Shown piece after piece: positions 1-12,792 of a DNA stretch of 64,000 bases. The notes under the pieces were generated by a model that worked only from the letters and a program-made list of their open reading frames with translations, did not search any database and was not told the origin of the DNA. The number at the start of each line of letters is the position of its first letter. Positions within the stretch are counted from its first letter, which is position 1. The position numbers and the translations under genes were made by a program. The stretch comes from Apostichopus japonicus (taxonomy: Eukaryota > Echinodermata > Holothuroidea > Aspidochirotida > Stichopodidae): the NCBI RefSeq assembly GCF_037975245.1, contig NC_092570.1:16089918-16153917 (forward strand), given 5' to 3'.

Positions 1-934
1 GTACTCTTTACTAAGCCTTGAGGTGGATGTACCCAATTCAAATACAATTCTTTAACGCTTCACAATTGGATTTTCTGTGTTGACATTGACATTTTCAGAT
101 AATGACCTCTGTTGAAATTTGACCTTTATAAGGAAAAACAGTAGGTTTAATCATTGTACCCAATAAATTGCATTCCTAAGCTACGTATGAAAAATGGACC
201 AATTTTTACAATCAGTGCCACAAATTCAATTATTTTTAATGGGTTTGTTTTTCTTAAGAGTATACTTTAGTCATAACAATTTATTAATATCTCAACAAAA
301 TCTCACGTTTGAAAAAGAGCACTTTTTAATTTGTGTAAACAAAAGGCGTAATTAAGCGGAACCCCAGGTTAACGTTCGCCGCTGAACTTACTATTTAAAA
401 GTTTGGCAGTGGACGCGATTACACATTAACTGCGTTCTTTGTCCTTATACATAGGCTATTTGGTTAGGCTAAATTACCTTTAGGCTCAATATGAGTTACT
501 AACCGTGGTATATGAACACTTTCTTTTGACTTGGACTTAACATGGCGTCGCATCGTAGTCTTACTAGTTCAAGCAAAATTCAAGACGGATCGTGTTTCCT
601 ATGAACTTACCTGATTTGAATCCGATGTCGAGAATTGCCACAATTTGAATAGTGTTGGCGCCTACCTTTCTTTCTAAAGCCTTTTAGGAAAACACAGAGA
701 GAGGGAGAGAGAAGGAAAGCTTAGTCGGGTATGACTATTCATCAAGGATAATAAATTTGTTGCTGAGATAAAACAAAAAAATATGAGATCATAACCATAT
801 TTATAATGTTCATACTGTCAGTAAAAGTGTATATAGAGCATGACGTTAAAGTACATGTTTATACAGAAAATGTCCCAAGTAGGCTTACATCGGATGAGAA
901 ACCAGGATCCGCAGGCCCACTCTCGATTCCTCGA
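1..934. other. No gene recognised
   Basis: AT-rich sequence with only short open frames lacking domain-like composition. A small GA-rich tract lies near 695-720. Nothing here supports a gene, and its end abuts the target duplication of the transposon that starts at 943. Confidence 0.6.
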
Positions 935-942
935 GATGCCAT

Positions 943-3112
943 CAGCGACGTAGCCAGGAATTTGAAAGGGGGGGAGCCCTTTTTGCGATTGATATGGATT
1001 TTCAAAGTTGTAGGCACGACTATCTGAGCGGAGCGCCACCATCGGTTGGCGCGGAGCGTACAAGAAATTTTTTGGTTTTACAAACCCCCAGATGGCCGGA
1101 AACGGCCCTTCCCTAGTGTTCATTCTGGTTCCCTGGCCTCTTGCTAACTTGAGACACCTCATTCAATATCACTTTTAAAACCAAAAAACAAACGAGTTAA
1201 AATAGTACGTAATTCAAAAATACATAATGTATTAAAATTAGCAAGGTACACAAGGGCGGCGGAAGCACTTTTAATCTGGGGGGGGGGGGGCACCGACGTC
1301 AAAGGGCACTTTGCAGAAATTCGATTGGACTGATGCAGCCTGATATTTAGTACCCTTTATAAATCTTGATGTATTATCTTATTTGCGTATACACATCACT
1401 CCATCAACGCCCCCCCCCCCCCCCCGTCTTAGTAGTCTTACTTTTCAACTTCTGATACTTGTAGATACAAAGATAGGCCAGAAATGTCTTTGATACAACC
1501 ATAGCCAGTATTTGTCTTTGATACAACTGTAGCTAGTAAATGTTTATCGAAAAGGCTGTTTTGGAACTTGGAACGCCGATCGTGACAACAACAGGCAACA
1601 AAGTGCTGCAGCTCTATACATACAAAGTCTGTTAATCAACGATAGGCTTATTTGACTGTGGAATGTTCTCAACTGAAATTTTATCTGCGTAAACGGGTTC
1701 TTAAGTATATTACAAAACTGACAAGATCGTATCCTAGTCTTTTTTTTTTGGCGGGTAGAGTATTGAATGAAACGGCACGCGATATGAATGACAGCCTAGA
1801 TGACAGAAGAATAGGTCACCTAATTTAGCCATAACCTTGCTACGTTCATTTCAATAGTTTTTCCTGTTTAGTCTCTTAAACTCGTCCAGCAAGCTTATGG
1901 ATTTGAATTATGGGTGTTTTAATAAAAAAGATAACTTGGCCAAAAAAAGTGTAGGCCCAGGCCTACAGTGCTACATACTGGCTACGCCCCTGATAGTTCT
2001 AAATTAGGATTAGATCTCTTACTGAAATATCGCTGACCTAATAAGGTGATCAAGAGTACAAGTTTTATGTAGAAAAAGGGCACATTTTTAACCTGAGGAA
2101 AAGTGGGGGGGCACTTGCCCCCTGTGCCCCCCGGTTCCGCCGCCCTTGAAGGTACATGTACAAAGTAGTCTTACTTTTCAACTTCTGATACTTGTAGATA
2201 CAAATATAGTCCAGAAATGTCTTTGATACAACTGTAGCTAGTACATGTTTAAGTTAGCCAACTAAGAGAATGCAAATTTCTCAAGTGTTTTCTCAACTGA
2301 AATATTATCTGCGTAAACGGGTTCTTAACTACATGTTAAAAAACTGACAAGATCGGATTTCGGCGGGTAGAGTGTTGAATGAAACTATCGTGCTACATAC
2401 TGGCTATGCCCTGATCATATGATATCAGTATCAGCAGATTTTGTTTCCTGTTTAAATTCTTTTACATGTTCTTTTACATAATATATCAGAAAGACAAACA
2501 TAGTGCTCTTTTACAAGTTTTCCAGTAGGATGATTCTTGTTTATTGTCCAATGTCTGGACTTTAATACATTTGACGAACTTAAGTGATGGACAATATAAA
2601 CTTTCATATTTTGTAATACAGCCAGATATGCAGTGGCCTAAAAACAAATATCGTTATCGCAGTGTATTAGCAGTGTAATAATTATTTATAGGAAGTGCGT
2701 ATCACGTACGATTGCTAGCTTAGCTTCATAACATGCTGTTCATGCAACAACTTAGAACGACTCATTGAACGAACATTGTCGACGTTGTTGTGCATACAGT
2801 TCGTGACATTCCATAGAGTGCGGTTAGGTAGGCAATATGTATTTTATTACGCAGTGGCCAACTGTAGGCTTGTAATTGGCTATAAGCTAAATTTAGCTAA
2901 TTGCATCTGCCAAACTAAGTAAGTAGTTGAATCAGTAGGCGTGAATATTACTACGATTACAATCGAGTTAACGGAGCTGACGAGTATTCAAGATCAAAAG
3001 AGCACTGACAAAATACCATGCTAAAAAAACGACAGTTTAAAAAAAAAAATCGACACTGAAAGGGGGGGGGGGAGCGGTCGCTCCCCCTGCTCTCCCCCTG
3101 GCTACGTCCCTG
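943..3112. mobile_element. Outer hAT-like non-autonomous element, interrupted by a second element
   Basis: The termini are near-perfect inverted repeats: CAGCGACGTAGCCAGG at the left and the complement of CAGGGACGTAGCCAGG at the right (one mismatch in 16). The element is flanked by an identical 8-bp direct repeat, gatgccat, at 935-942 and 3113-3120. An 8-bp duplication plus a CAG start is characteristic of hAT transposons. It has no transposase frame, so it must have been mobilised in trans. G- or C-runs sit just inside both ends. About 900 bp of it is a nested insertion (1251-2148), leaving an original length near 1.26 kb. Reverse-oriented relatives lie at 26739-27605 and 35120-35986 and share both ends and long internal stretches. 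Confidence 0.85.
1251..2148. mobile_element. Inner hAT-like element nested in the outer one
   Basis: It has a perfect 14-bp terminal inverted repeat, CAAGGGCGGCGGAA on the left and its complement on the right. It is flanked by the 8-bp direct repeat aaggtaca at 1243-1250 and 2149-2156. It has no coding frame. Its interior around 1430-1770 resembles the host element just to its right (about 2163-2390), so the two families appear to share internal sequence. G and C homopolymer runs near 1279-1291 and 1410-1425 are typical of this group in the window. Confidence 0.85.
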
Positions 3113-3435
3113 GATGCCATAAATGTTGTTTTATTGGTCTTTCTTAAATCATTATGGGGTCAAAATGTGTGTGTGTGGTTTTGTGGATCATAGTTATACT
3201 ATACTGAGATGGTAAAGCAATGTTGCACATATTATACTTACAATAATATTGAGGCAAAATACCCGTTAATGTTCTCAAAGGAGTCTTTTAGCAAGAACAA
3301 GACTAAAATAAACGAAATGTAGCTAAACGGAAATTTAAATACTGGTACCATATACTAACAATCATTCGTTCCATTGTTGAGTATAGTACTATGAGAAAGA
3401 AAACAACATGAATCAGGAAAGAATATTTGCATTAC

Positions 3436-3535
3436 AAACATGATCACCGAGAGAGAACGAATCCATTCGATGACGTCGTCAAAGCAGCACTGCTTAACAG
3501 GGTGTCTGTTTACTGAAATCAATCTATCGTCATTC
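3436..3535 (-). CDS. PDZ-family locus 1, second PDZ exon
   Basis: This is a 100-nt minus-strand exon. Its acceptor (tctatctag then gaatg) sits at 3536 and its donor (gtaatg) just below 3436. It reads [16 protein letters not shown] and continues through [16 protein letters not shown]. That corresponds to the DRLVAI strand, the LSFDEILEAIK helix and the last strand of a PDZ fold in the paralogues at 10948-11047 and 38000-38099. Length and phases (2 in, 0 out) match those exons exactly, which supports it although it is the most divergent copy. No third exon is recognisable below it; the hAT composite at 943-3112 lies there. It may be a degenerate or truncated gene. Ligand and function are unknown. 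Confidence 0.6.
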
Positions 3536-3591
3536 CTAGATAGAAATAGATAAACAGGAAATATTGTTGAGGTAAACATGATGAAAACAAA

Positions 3592-4428
<837 letters not shown>

Positions 4429-4456
4429 AAATCATTGTGACGAAGAAAAAATTTAC

Positions 4457-4626
4457 CTGATGCCTGCATTGAAGACAATTCCGCCTTCTTCAATACTTTG
4501 AAAACAGATATGCTTCCCGTTTTGGACCTCTTTCTGCTCTAAGAAGGCTGATAAGTCGATGCTAATATCAGACAGTGTGGGGTGCATTATTGTCAGCAAA
4601 GATCTTCGCAGTTGCGCCATATTGTT
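4457..4626 (-). CDS. PDZ-family locus 1, first PDZ exon
   Basis: This is a 170-nt minus-strand exon. The acceptor is ttatag followed by aacaatatgg, and the donor is atcag followed by gtaaat. It encodes [20 protein letters not shown], then [20 protein letters not shown] and GGIVFNAGI. It aligns with the 155-nt exons at 9566-9720 and 39865-40019 (MAHPELSD, then VFIEDVKEGGLAFSSGI), with five extra codons near the start. The GG-F-GI pattern is the turn before the DRL strand of PDZ domains. It joins the exon at 3436-3535 in phase. An upstream exon must supply the true N-terminus, unless the ATG at the third codon is used. Confidence 0.6.
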
Positions 4627-4882
4627 CTATAAACGTTAGAGTTAAAAATGAAACGGCATGTGGTGAATGGGTATTAATTGATACATTACATACCAGTACG
4701 TGTCCAGATCGTATATATTATCAGCCTGCTTCTCTCAACACAAAATCACAATAGAATATAACAGCCAGCAGGCCTTTCCGGTACCGATATGCGATTCCAC
4801 TGCCAAGTATTGCTGAAAATCACAATATATTTTCTAAACAATATTCCTTAATTGACAATTATGAGTGATATTTAGTTTCTCC

Positions 4883-4897
4883 TATATATATATATGT

Positions 4898-4933
<36 letters not shown>

Positions 4934-5068
4934 TTGTATGTATATATATATACACATATGTGTGTGTATATATGTGTATATATATGTACCTCTTGCAAGC
5001 ACAACAGATCTTCTCATACTTCTCAGTGTAGCTTATAATGCTTCTGACGAGTCCTATATACCTATACA

Positions 5069-5118
<50 letters not shown>
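4883..5118. repeat. TA/CA/TG simple repeats
   Basis: Alternating TA, CA and TG dinucleotide tracts, including a CA run near 4897-4915 and an AT run at 5071-5112. Open frames across it are repeat artefacts. Confidence 0.9.
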
Positions 5119-7734
5119 ATGCATGGATAAAGATACACAAAGATGTAAATAACCGCGGGAATCCGTTTGCGTACACTGAGTTAGTATTTCTTTTCCCGTC
5201 CCCATAGAATTTCTTTCCCATATTGTGACTCGTGAACGTAATCTGACTGTTTTTCTAGAAACAAGATTAGTTCCTTATTCATATTTCATCGTTTGGCATT
5301 TTCTTAGAAGCGAAGAGAATAGTTTTTTTTTTTTAATTTGTTACTAAATTTACATTTCTATAGCAATTTTGTTCAACATTCACCTTTAGCTACCGGCATA
5401 TCCTTGACTTGCAACTTCACCTGAATTAAGCTAGCCAGTCATTTGAGGTGCATGCGCACAAAGTTGCCCAAGTAGTTTGCATTTTCCTCCATTATCACGT
5501 GACATTTGGCATTGTACATTATACATAGCCTAATGTACTAAAGACAGTCTTTGGTATCCCACTTGTATTTGAACTTTTTGGTTACATTGTTATTTTGATA
5601 TATGTAATGGTCGCAGTGCTTTTTTTTTGGTTATTTCACCTTTGACTTTTGACCCTATGAACTAATTTTCGTACACATTTAACCACGTTTGACCTATGAC
5701 CTTCTTAGATCACACCACCTTTGGCTTCTAACATTAATTCATGCACTGTAGACATATATAGTCTGTGACCATTACATCATTGTGACTGTGCTCTAAGTAC
5801 ACTGGTATTTACTGTAAAACGCCGAAGGTCACGCGATCAATTGGGTTCAAAGGTCAAAATAAAGTCCAAATTTCGAGATTAAGTTAAAGGCGAGATTGAT
5901 GAAGAGAAACTTGGAGGCAACTATACTGTCAACACAATATTGGAATGCCAGTGGAAAGAATTCAGCAAAAACAAGGCAAAATAATACGAAATATTTCGAT
6001 GAACAACAGAAATTTCGTTTTTACAGGTTAATACATGTTACAGGTTGTTGAGGAATTAGTTTTGTTGTAATGTGAAGACCCAAAACGGGGCAATCTTGTA
6101 GAGTTTTCAGTAGTAAGATAAAATATAGAGCACAAATCATATGCAATGATCATGAATTTCCTTTTTTTCAATAGCAAAATGTCTTCCACCTTAATTTTCC
6201 CGTCATTTTGGGGAAAAATCCATCCGTGGGAAATTTGATCAAGTCAAATATTTACTTGTTCTTCAGGCTTGCTGTCTAGTTTGATGATGTCATTCTCTGT
6301 AAAGGGACTACTTTCCAGAGTTGACAGTTTGAACTTCTTGTGTGTGGGTTTACGACATGTGAGGATGACCCAAATTGTTTTTGCTCTTAGCGTTTCTCTA
6401 TGGTACGTCCAATGTAAACAAGTTGTAGGTCGTTCTATTACATGTATGGGTGCAATTGTCGTGGGTAATATTGGTTTAGCACAATTCATACGTGATATCC
6501 AAAACATTTAAGCAAATTAAACAGTGGAACACGTTTTCATTCTGTTATTGCATGAATGAAAACGACGAAGTTCAAATACTGTTGGTTCTTTGTTTTTTTT
6601 TGCAATGGGGCATTTTTGTATCCTTTAGTAATAAGTACAACGATCGATCTATTCCATAAAATAAGTTCGTGGCAGTTTAGATCCAATGACAATCAATGGG
6701 GGATGTGCTGCCTTCTTGTTACACCCATATCTTTAAGAGTGTATCATTGGTAACCCTTATACCCTTATATGCGCTTTCTTTTTTTGGCATTGGAATGCTT
6801 GTTTATCAAGAAAAACAGATACCAACCAAACAACCTTTAGAAATCGATAACGATACATGCTCAGATTAGCACGTTCAGACAATGCGTTATAACGTATTTT
6901 GTAGAATTCATATAAAACTATTCCAGGAAAGTTTGAAAGAAACGAAAGACTGCGGTCGGTCCACCGCCTTAACGGTCTGTTGGATAAACTGTAAGTTTGT
7001 TTGTTCTTTACATGGGCATAAAGGAACCGAGGGAAAGGTTTATTACACTGTTTATTAAGAATGGTGTATTTTTACGGTATAATATAACTGTATGCAGGAG
7101 GCCTACGCTTAGACGTATATCATTTACTAGTGCTTTGTGAAAAACGGTGCGAAGTCTTTGTTTTACGGGTGTACCTTGAAACCGTGAATGCCACGTTCTT
7201 GGAAATCGTGTAAGAACATCTCCTCTCAACTTTAAACAAACCGATTTAGGGTGTCGACTGTTTGTTCAACAATAAGAGGCAGCCTAAAGCAATTCATTCC
7301 CTGATATTTCGCATCGATGATTTCATTGAAATTGTCATCATTCTGCTACTGTTCGTCACGTTTCACACAGGTCTATTGTATCGTTCTTCATATGTGTTGA
7401 TGCAATTTGGTGCATAACTTGCAACACTATAGTTTGTTTGGCTATCGTTATATACCGTGGTACACCGGTATGGCTACATCCAAGAAGAAAGGGGTATGTG
7501 TAATACATTCAGTAAAATCAAGTGTCAGCGAGTATCTCACTATCTATTAATTGTTGTCATTTCTCAAAGATCATGCCAATAAGCTTGAGGGATCGGCCTG
7601 CCTGGCTAGGTATCTATATGTTATAATATATATGTATTCTATTTCACATTCAAACTAATAGCATATCGACGATGTCGAAATCATGCCAGGAGCGGTGCTT
7701 ATTTTGTATAAATTTACTTTGTTACAGTTTTGTC
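5119..7734. other. No confident gene
   Basis: Low-complexity AT-rich sequence without recognisable exons. The opposed open frames at 6244-6511 have no domain match I can see. Upstream exons for the PDZ genes on either side could lie here, but I cannot identify them. Confidence 0.5.
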
Positions 7735-9512
7735 ACAGTTTGTCACAGTTTATGATTCAACAATTGAGTATAGAACTATAACTATGTTATATATACCTCA
7801 TTCAACAGTTGAATGTAGAAATAAAACTGTGTGTTATCTACATGATTCAACATTTAAATATTGGAATCTATATTATATCTATATGAATATACAACAGAAA
7901 TTGTTTTACATGTACATCATTCAACAGTTGAGTGTTGAACTATAAAATTGTGTTATATCTACATCATTCAACAATTGAGTAAAGAACAAACTATGTTATA
8001 TCTACATCATTCAACAGTTGAATATAGAACTAAACTGTGTTATATATATATATATATATATACACCATTCAACAATTGAATAAAGAACTAAAACTGTGTT
8101 ATATCTACATCATTCAACAATTGAATAAAGAACTAAACTGACTGTGTTATATCTACATCATTCAATAATTGAATAAAGAACTAAAACTATGTTATAACAG
8201 CATCATTCAACAGTTGAATAAAGAACTAAAACTGTGTTATATCTACACCATTCAACAATTGAGTTAAGAACTATTTATATCTACATCATTCAACAATTGA
8301 GTTAAGAACAAACTATGTTATATCTACATCATTCAGCAGTTGAATATAGTACTAAAACTGTGTTATGTCTACATCATTCAACAATTGAATAAAAAACTAA
8401 AACTATGTTATAACAGCATCATTCAACAAAATGAGTTAAGAACAAACTATGTTATATCTACATCATTCAACAATTGAATAAAAGAAGTAAAACTGTGTTA
8501 TATCTACATCATTCAATAGTTTAGTGTCTATAGATCTAAAACTGTGCTATATCTACATAATTCAATAGTTGAATAAAGAATTAAAACTGTGTTATATATT
8601 AACATCATTCAGCAGATGAATATAGAACTAAAACTGTGTTATATCTACATCATTCAACAATTGAATAAAGAACTATTTACTATTTATATCAACATCCTTC
8701 AACAATTGAGTTAAGAACAAACTATGTTATATCTACATCATTCAACAATTGAATAAAAGAAGTAAAACTGTGTTATATCTACATCATTCAATAGTTTAGT
8801 GTCTATAGATCTAAAACTGTGCTATATCTACATAATTCAATAGTTGAATAAAGAATTAAAACTGTGTTATATATTAACATCATTCAGCAGATGAATATAG
8901 AACTAAAACTGTGTTATATCTACATCATTCAACAATTGAATAAAGAACTATTTACTATTTATATCAACATCCTTCAACAATTGAGTTAAGAACAAACTAT
9001 GTTATATCTACATCATTCAACAATTGAATAAAAGAAGTAAAACTGTGTTATATCTACATCATTCAACAATTGAATAAAAGAAGTAAAACTGTGTTATATC
9101 TACATCATTCAATAGTTTAGTGTCTATAGATCTAAAACTGTGCTATATCTACATAATTCAATAGTTGAATAAAGAATTAAAACTGTGTTATGTTTACATC
9201 ATTTAGCAGATGAATATAGAACTAAAACTGTGTTATATCTACACAATTCAACAATTGATTAAAGAACTATTTATATCTACATCATTCAACAATTGAGTTA
9301 AGAACAAACTATGTTATATCTACATCATTCAACATTTGAGTGTAGAACTATAACTATGTTATATCTACATCATTCAATTGTTGAATATATAGAACTATAA
9401 CTATGTAATATCTACATGATTCAATAATTGAAAATAGAACTAAAACTAAACCATAGCTACACTCGACAACTGAATATAGAACTTAGACTTTGTTATATCT
9501 ACATATTCAACA
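7735..9512. repeat. Minisatellite, about 46-bp unit with a 275-bp higher-order period
   Basis: Around 35 diverged tandem units follow the pattern gttatatctacatcattcaa, then caattgaataaagaac and taaaactgt. Most units contain a short palindrome, TTCAAC-N-GTTGAA or its variant. From about 8451 a block of roughly 275 bp is repeated at 8727 and again at 9001, giving a higher-order repeat. The array ends about 50 bp before the first PDZ exon of locus 2, at the point where homology with the locus 3 flank (near 40075) begins. Confidence 0.93.
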
Positions 9513-9565
9513 ATATTTGGGAGATATTTTCATTACGACTTCATGGTATTAATGTTTTCGCTCAG

Positions 9566-9720
9566 AACATTAAATCGGAATTGATCATGGCGCACCCAGA
9601 ACTAAGCGATGCCTTCATAGAGTTGTCAGCCTACTTAGCTCAGAAGGGTACCAAACGTGAGGCGCGTGTATTTATCGAAGATGTCAAAGAAGGTGGACTT
9701 GCCTTCAGTAGCGGCATCAG
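9566..9720 (+). CDS. PDZ-family locus 2, exon 1 of the visible part
   Basis: This is a 155-nt exon with acceptor ttttcgctcag and donor atcag|gtgagt. It encodes NIKSELIMAHPELSDAFIEL, then SAYLAQKGTKREARVFIEDV and KEGGLAFSSGI. It supplies the first strands and the GG-loop of a PDZ domain, a fold that usually binds C-terminal peptides of partner proteins. The minus-strand exon at 39865-40019 has identical length and phase and near-identical residues. An in-frame ATG (MAHPELSD) could be a start, but the conserved acceptor before AAC in all three loci argues for an upstream exon. The partner and cellular role are unknown. Confidence 0.75.
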
Positions 9721-10253
9721 GTGAGTTTCTTTATTTTCATTAAATCCATAACTTTAAGTGACTAACAAACTTTAAGTAGCATAGTGATCAAATAGTTGGT
9801 CCACCGTCATACAAGGGCATATATTCTGTAATATAATGACAAACGTTTTCCAAAAAGGATTGAAACGAAAATGTCGAGTTGGAAGATAAGAGAATCGTTG
9901 CTTGTCGGGTCAAAACAAACTTTAACAGTTGGAATTGTTTCCCAGAAGTGTTCAAAAACTAGATCTTCGAAATAGAATGCAAGACACCATCGGTTAATAT
10001 CATATTTCCCTGTTTATATCAGATCAATTAAGTACAGATTTATAAATTAGGTAAAGTATATATGCAACAAACTACACAAGGAAGATTATAAGTTCTTACC
10101 CCAAGAGTAACGTTAAAGCTGCGACGCCTAGCTCACCCGTTACAAACGATAATAGGGCTGCATTTGATGATGATACTACAAACGAACATGATGATAGTTT
10201 GTACTTCATGATAATATACAAGTACTGCGGGATCACCCAAACCGCTTCATTCC

Positions 10254-10647
10254 CAGTGGCGGAGCGTCCATACAGTCAGGGGGGCGGATGCCCCCCCCCC
10301 CCCTGACTCAAATGGACTGCTGGCGCCCTTTTCAGCTTTTTACTTCTTTTTACTTATTCGCGAATATTGACTTTTTTATTGCTCTCATATCTACCTATTG
10401 ACATTTGTCACATTTTGTTGGTGTAATTTTCTTACAAATTGCTCTGACGGCAATTTATTCTTCGTTTATCTGCAAATTAGCAATGCCCGGAAAGGGTCAT
10501 TTCCGGCGATCTAGGGAGTATCTCTACTCAAAAAAAATCTGTACGCTCCGCGCCAACCTGTGGTGGCGCTCCGCTTAGATAGTGTCGAAAGCGCCCCTAC
10601 AGACCATTCTTGCCCTCCCTGACCAATAACCCCTAGCTCCGCCACTG
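10254..10647. mobile_element. hAT-like MITE in intron 1 of PDZ locus 2
   Basis: This is a 394-bp element with the 12-bp inverted terminus CAGTGGCGGAGC. It is flanked by the direct repeat ttcattcc at 10246-10253 and 10648-10655. The paralogous intron on the minus strand near 38400 carries a single ttcattcc and no insert, which is a natural empty site. It has no coding capacity. It shares an internal block (gtacgctccgcgccaa) with debris near 1047-1062 and 30070-30087. Confidence 0.92.
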
Positions 10648-10947
10648 TTCATTCCCCTAAGTTAATTAAATCAAAGGTTAGGAACGGACCACTCATCTAG
10701 AAGATAAATGTCGACACAAACAAAAAGTAGTAGTATTATTTCTGGATACAAGAATGTTCAATCTGAGAGACGCTGAATATATGGGGTTTAAATTCTTAAG
10801 ATATTGTTAGTCGTCGACATTTTTTATTATAATAACATTTGAAGTAAATGTGGCAATTATTTCAAGAAAACAAAACAACATACATATTATTATTATAATT
10901 GTTATGACGCATCTTGACTGTATGATGATCCATGTTTACTTATTTAG

Positions 10948-11047
10948 AGATTCTGATCGTTTGGTTGCTATACACAAGACCGATGTCAAAAACCTGTCGT
11001 TCGACGAAATCCTGGAAGCCATCAAATGTACCTCGGTCATAGTGTTG
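10948..11047 (+). CDS. PDZ-family locus 2, exon 2
   Basis: This is a 100-nt exon, with acceptor tatttag and donor ttg|gtaaga. It completes the split Arg codon and reads RDSDRLVAIHKTDVKN, then LSFDEILEAIKCTSVIVL. This is the classical second half of a PDZ domain: the DRL strand, the peptide-groove helix (LSFDEILEAIK) and the final strand. It joins exon 1 and exon 3 in phase. The homologous exon at 38000-38099 (minus) differs at very few residues (KPD for KTD). Confidence 0.8.
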
Positions 11048-12122
11048 GTAAGAACATTTTGTTATACTATCTGACTATACTCGCAAGAATGTGAATGAAT
11101 CTTCAAGGTTGTCATCGTGTGTGAAGGGGCCTACCTATACGTGTGGGTGGTACGTATGGGTGTGTGCGTATGTGTGTATGCGTGTGTATGTGTGCGTGAT
11201 TACCTCTGCTTTGGCTGACAGATTAGAGTTCGCGATAGGTTATTTCATTGCCGATTGTATCATTGGTCTACCTACGTTAAGAACCCTATTGCTTTGGTGC
11301 AAGTCAACGGCCATTGGAGGTCACCAAGGTCAAATTAAAGTATACATTTTCGGTGAGCTCAAAGGTCATATCCTGTCAACAGAGGTCACAGTTTCAATTT
11401 CTTGCAAAACGAGTACATTGAGTCGCAAAGATGGTACATGTTAAAGGATTTAGTCCCACATTTAACATATCGTTGTCCAGACATTTTGAAAATCGTGTGT
11501 TAATAACATGTGAACATTAAAACTGCATTAGGCTGAGAACACATCAATGTTGATAGCTAATCGAGTACTACAGTGGTGAAACGCTACAAATATCAACATA
11601 TCAACTCAGAGAACCAATTTAAGCACGGTAAGCAGTTATTGACTAAATTTGCAATGGCGATGTCGTATGTGTGTATACGTATGATGTATTTGTGTGATGG
11701 TTTGGACTTTAAACACTATGACTCAAAAAGTACAGTGTTTCAACTAGGGATTGCTTTATTCTAAATTATACAAATGTTATAAATATGATAACTTTAGCAG
11801 CGATACCTCAATGATATTGATCCTGGGTATACGAGATCCAACCTAAAACGAAAAAAAAAAATCATAGAAGTCAAAGACATTAGAACTAAAATTAAAATGG
11901 ATGAAGGACAAATGTAGTATATTTAGCTCCATCTCCAATGACGACAAGGCAGCTACTTTGAGCGGAGTTCACGGGTCATTTGAGGTCACCTATATTCAAA
12001 GGTGTAATTTCTGTATATGTATTTAATTGGTATAACACAATATACAGAAAAAAAGAAAATTTATTTTGCAGGCGTTGATGAATTACAAATTGCCCAATCT
12101 GGTTTTCTCTTCTTCTTGACAG
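11048..12122 (+). other. Intron 2 of PDZ locus 2
   Basis: It begins with a TG-rich tract, then carries sequence clearly homologous in inverted orientation to 28.5-29.4 kb and 36.7-37.7 kb. One marker is the segment around 11196-11290. Open frames in it recur in the paralogues only because the DNA is duplicated. No separate gene is seen. Confidence 0.7.
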
Positions 12123-12192
12123 ACTGTAGAGCGATCTGTGAAGAAGAAAAATGTTTCCATTGTCATAGCTCTTGATATCGGAATAAATTCAG
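12123..12192 (+). CDS. PDZ-family locus 2, exon 3
   Basis: This is a 70-nt exon with acceptor ttcttgacag and donor ag|gttagt. It encodes TVERSVKKKNVSIVIALDIG then INS, ending in phase 1. It carries the tail of the PDZ fold and a short hydrophobic strand. The same 70-nt exon with the same splice sites occurs at 28346-28415 and 36631-36700 on the minus strand, where the reading is TVERSVKVKNVPIV and TVERSVKDKNVPIV respectively. Confidence 0.75.
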
Positions 12193-12588
12193 GTTAGTTT
12201 AATATTTGCATGAAAACAATAACGACCCACCTGTTACAATCAACAAAGGGCAGCTACGTCAGGATAGACAAGCTGAAGATGGTAATGGACGGGGGGCGCT
12301 GTAACAAATAGCGATATCACGGTTTTCCTGTTTATGGATATGCTGTTTACCGTTCTTTCTGAAAGGCAACTTATATTTACTTATATATAGTCACACTTTT
12401 CATCGTTCGCCAATTCATTCGGTTCTGCTGTTTCCATACATCAGTTTAAAAATGTATAATAAAATAAATATGTACACTCCGTGAATAAGCTAATCTATGA
12501 ACTTATCTCGCCCACTTAAGTTTATGAATAATTTCATTGATCAGCGTGATTTCATATTGATGTGTGTCATTTTCTCTCCTTATTATAG

Positions 12589-12792
12589 GTGGACATCCTT
12601 ACTTGAATTTAATCGGTGTCTATTGGCATGCCATATTTAACGATGTTGAGAAGATCCTTAAATGTACTCCTACATATTCGTTTCAAATAGCGCAAATGGA
12701 TATTTGCTTTTATATTCAAATGCAGACTAAACGATATTATCTGGCAGTGGAAAATGAAGACATTTCTTTCACTGAGTCAGACGGTTCAGAAG
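12589..12792 (+). CDS. PDZ-family locus 2, exon 4
   Basis: This exon follows acceptor ttattatag and runs to a probable donor gaag|gtaaaa. It encodes GGHPYLNLIGVYWHAIFNDV, then EKILKCTPTYSFQIAQMDIC, FYIQMQTKRYYLAVENEDIS and FTESDGSEG. Alternating hydrophobic residues suggest a beta-rich module after the PDZ domain. Segments such as RYYLAVENEDISF recall strands of beta-trefoil proteins, but I would not name a family. The paralogues at 36122-36225 and 27886-27989 match only its first 25 or so codons and then stop, so this locus alone keeps the full exon. Later exons are not recognised before the LINE. Confidence 0.6.

Noticed and set aside
6244-6511. Opposed frames with a faint LVYIGRT-like string suggestive of a GIY-YIG nuclease
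   Set aside because: The string needs frame changes and the rest of the domain is absent.
7735-9512. A CRISPR-like array
   Set aside because: Units are contiguous and diverged, with no unique spacers, and the window is clearly animal DNA.
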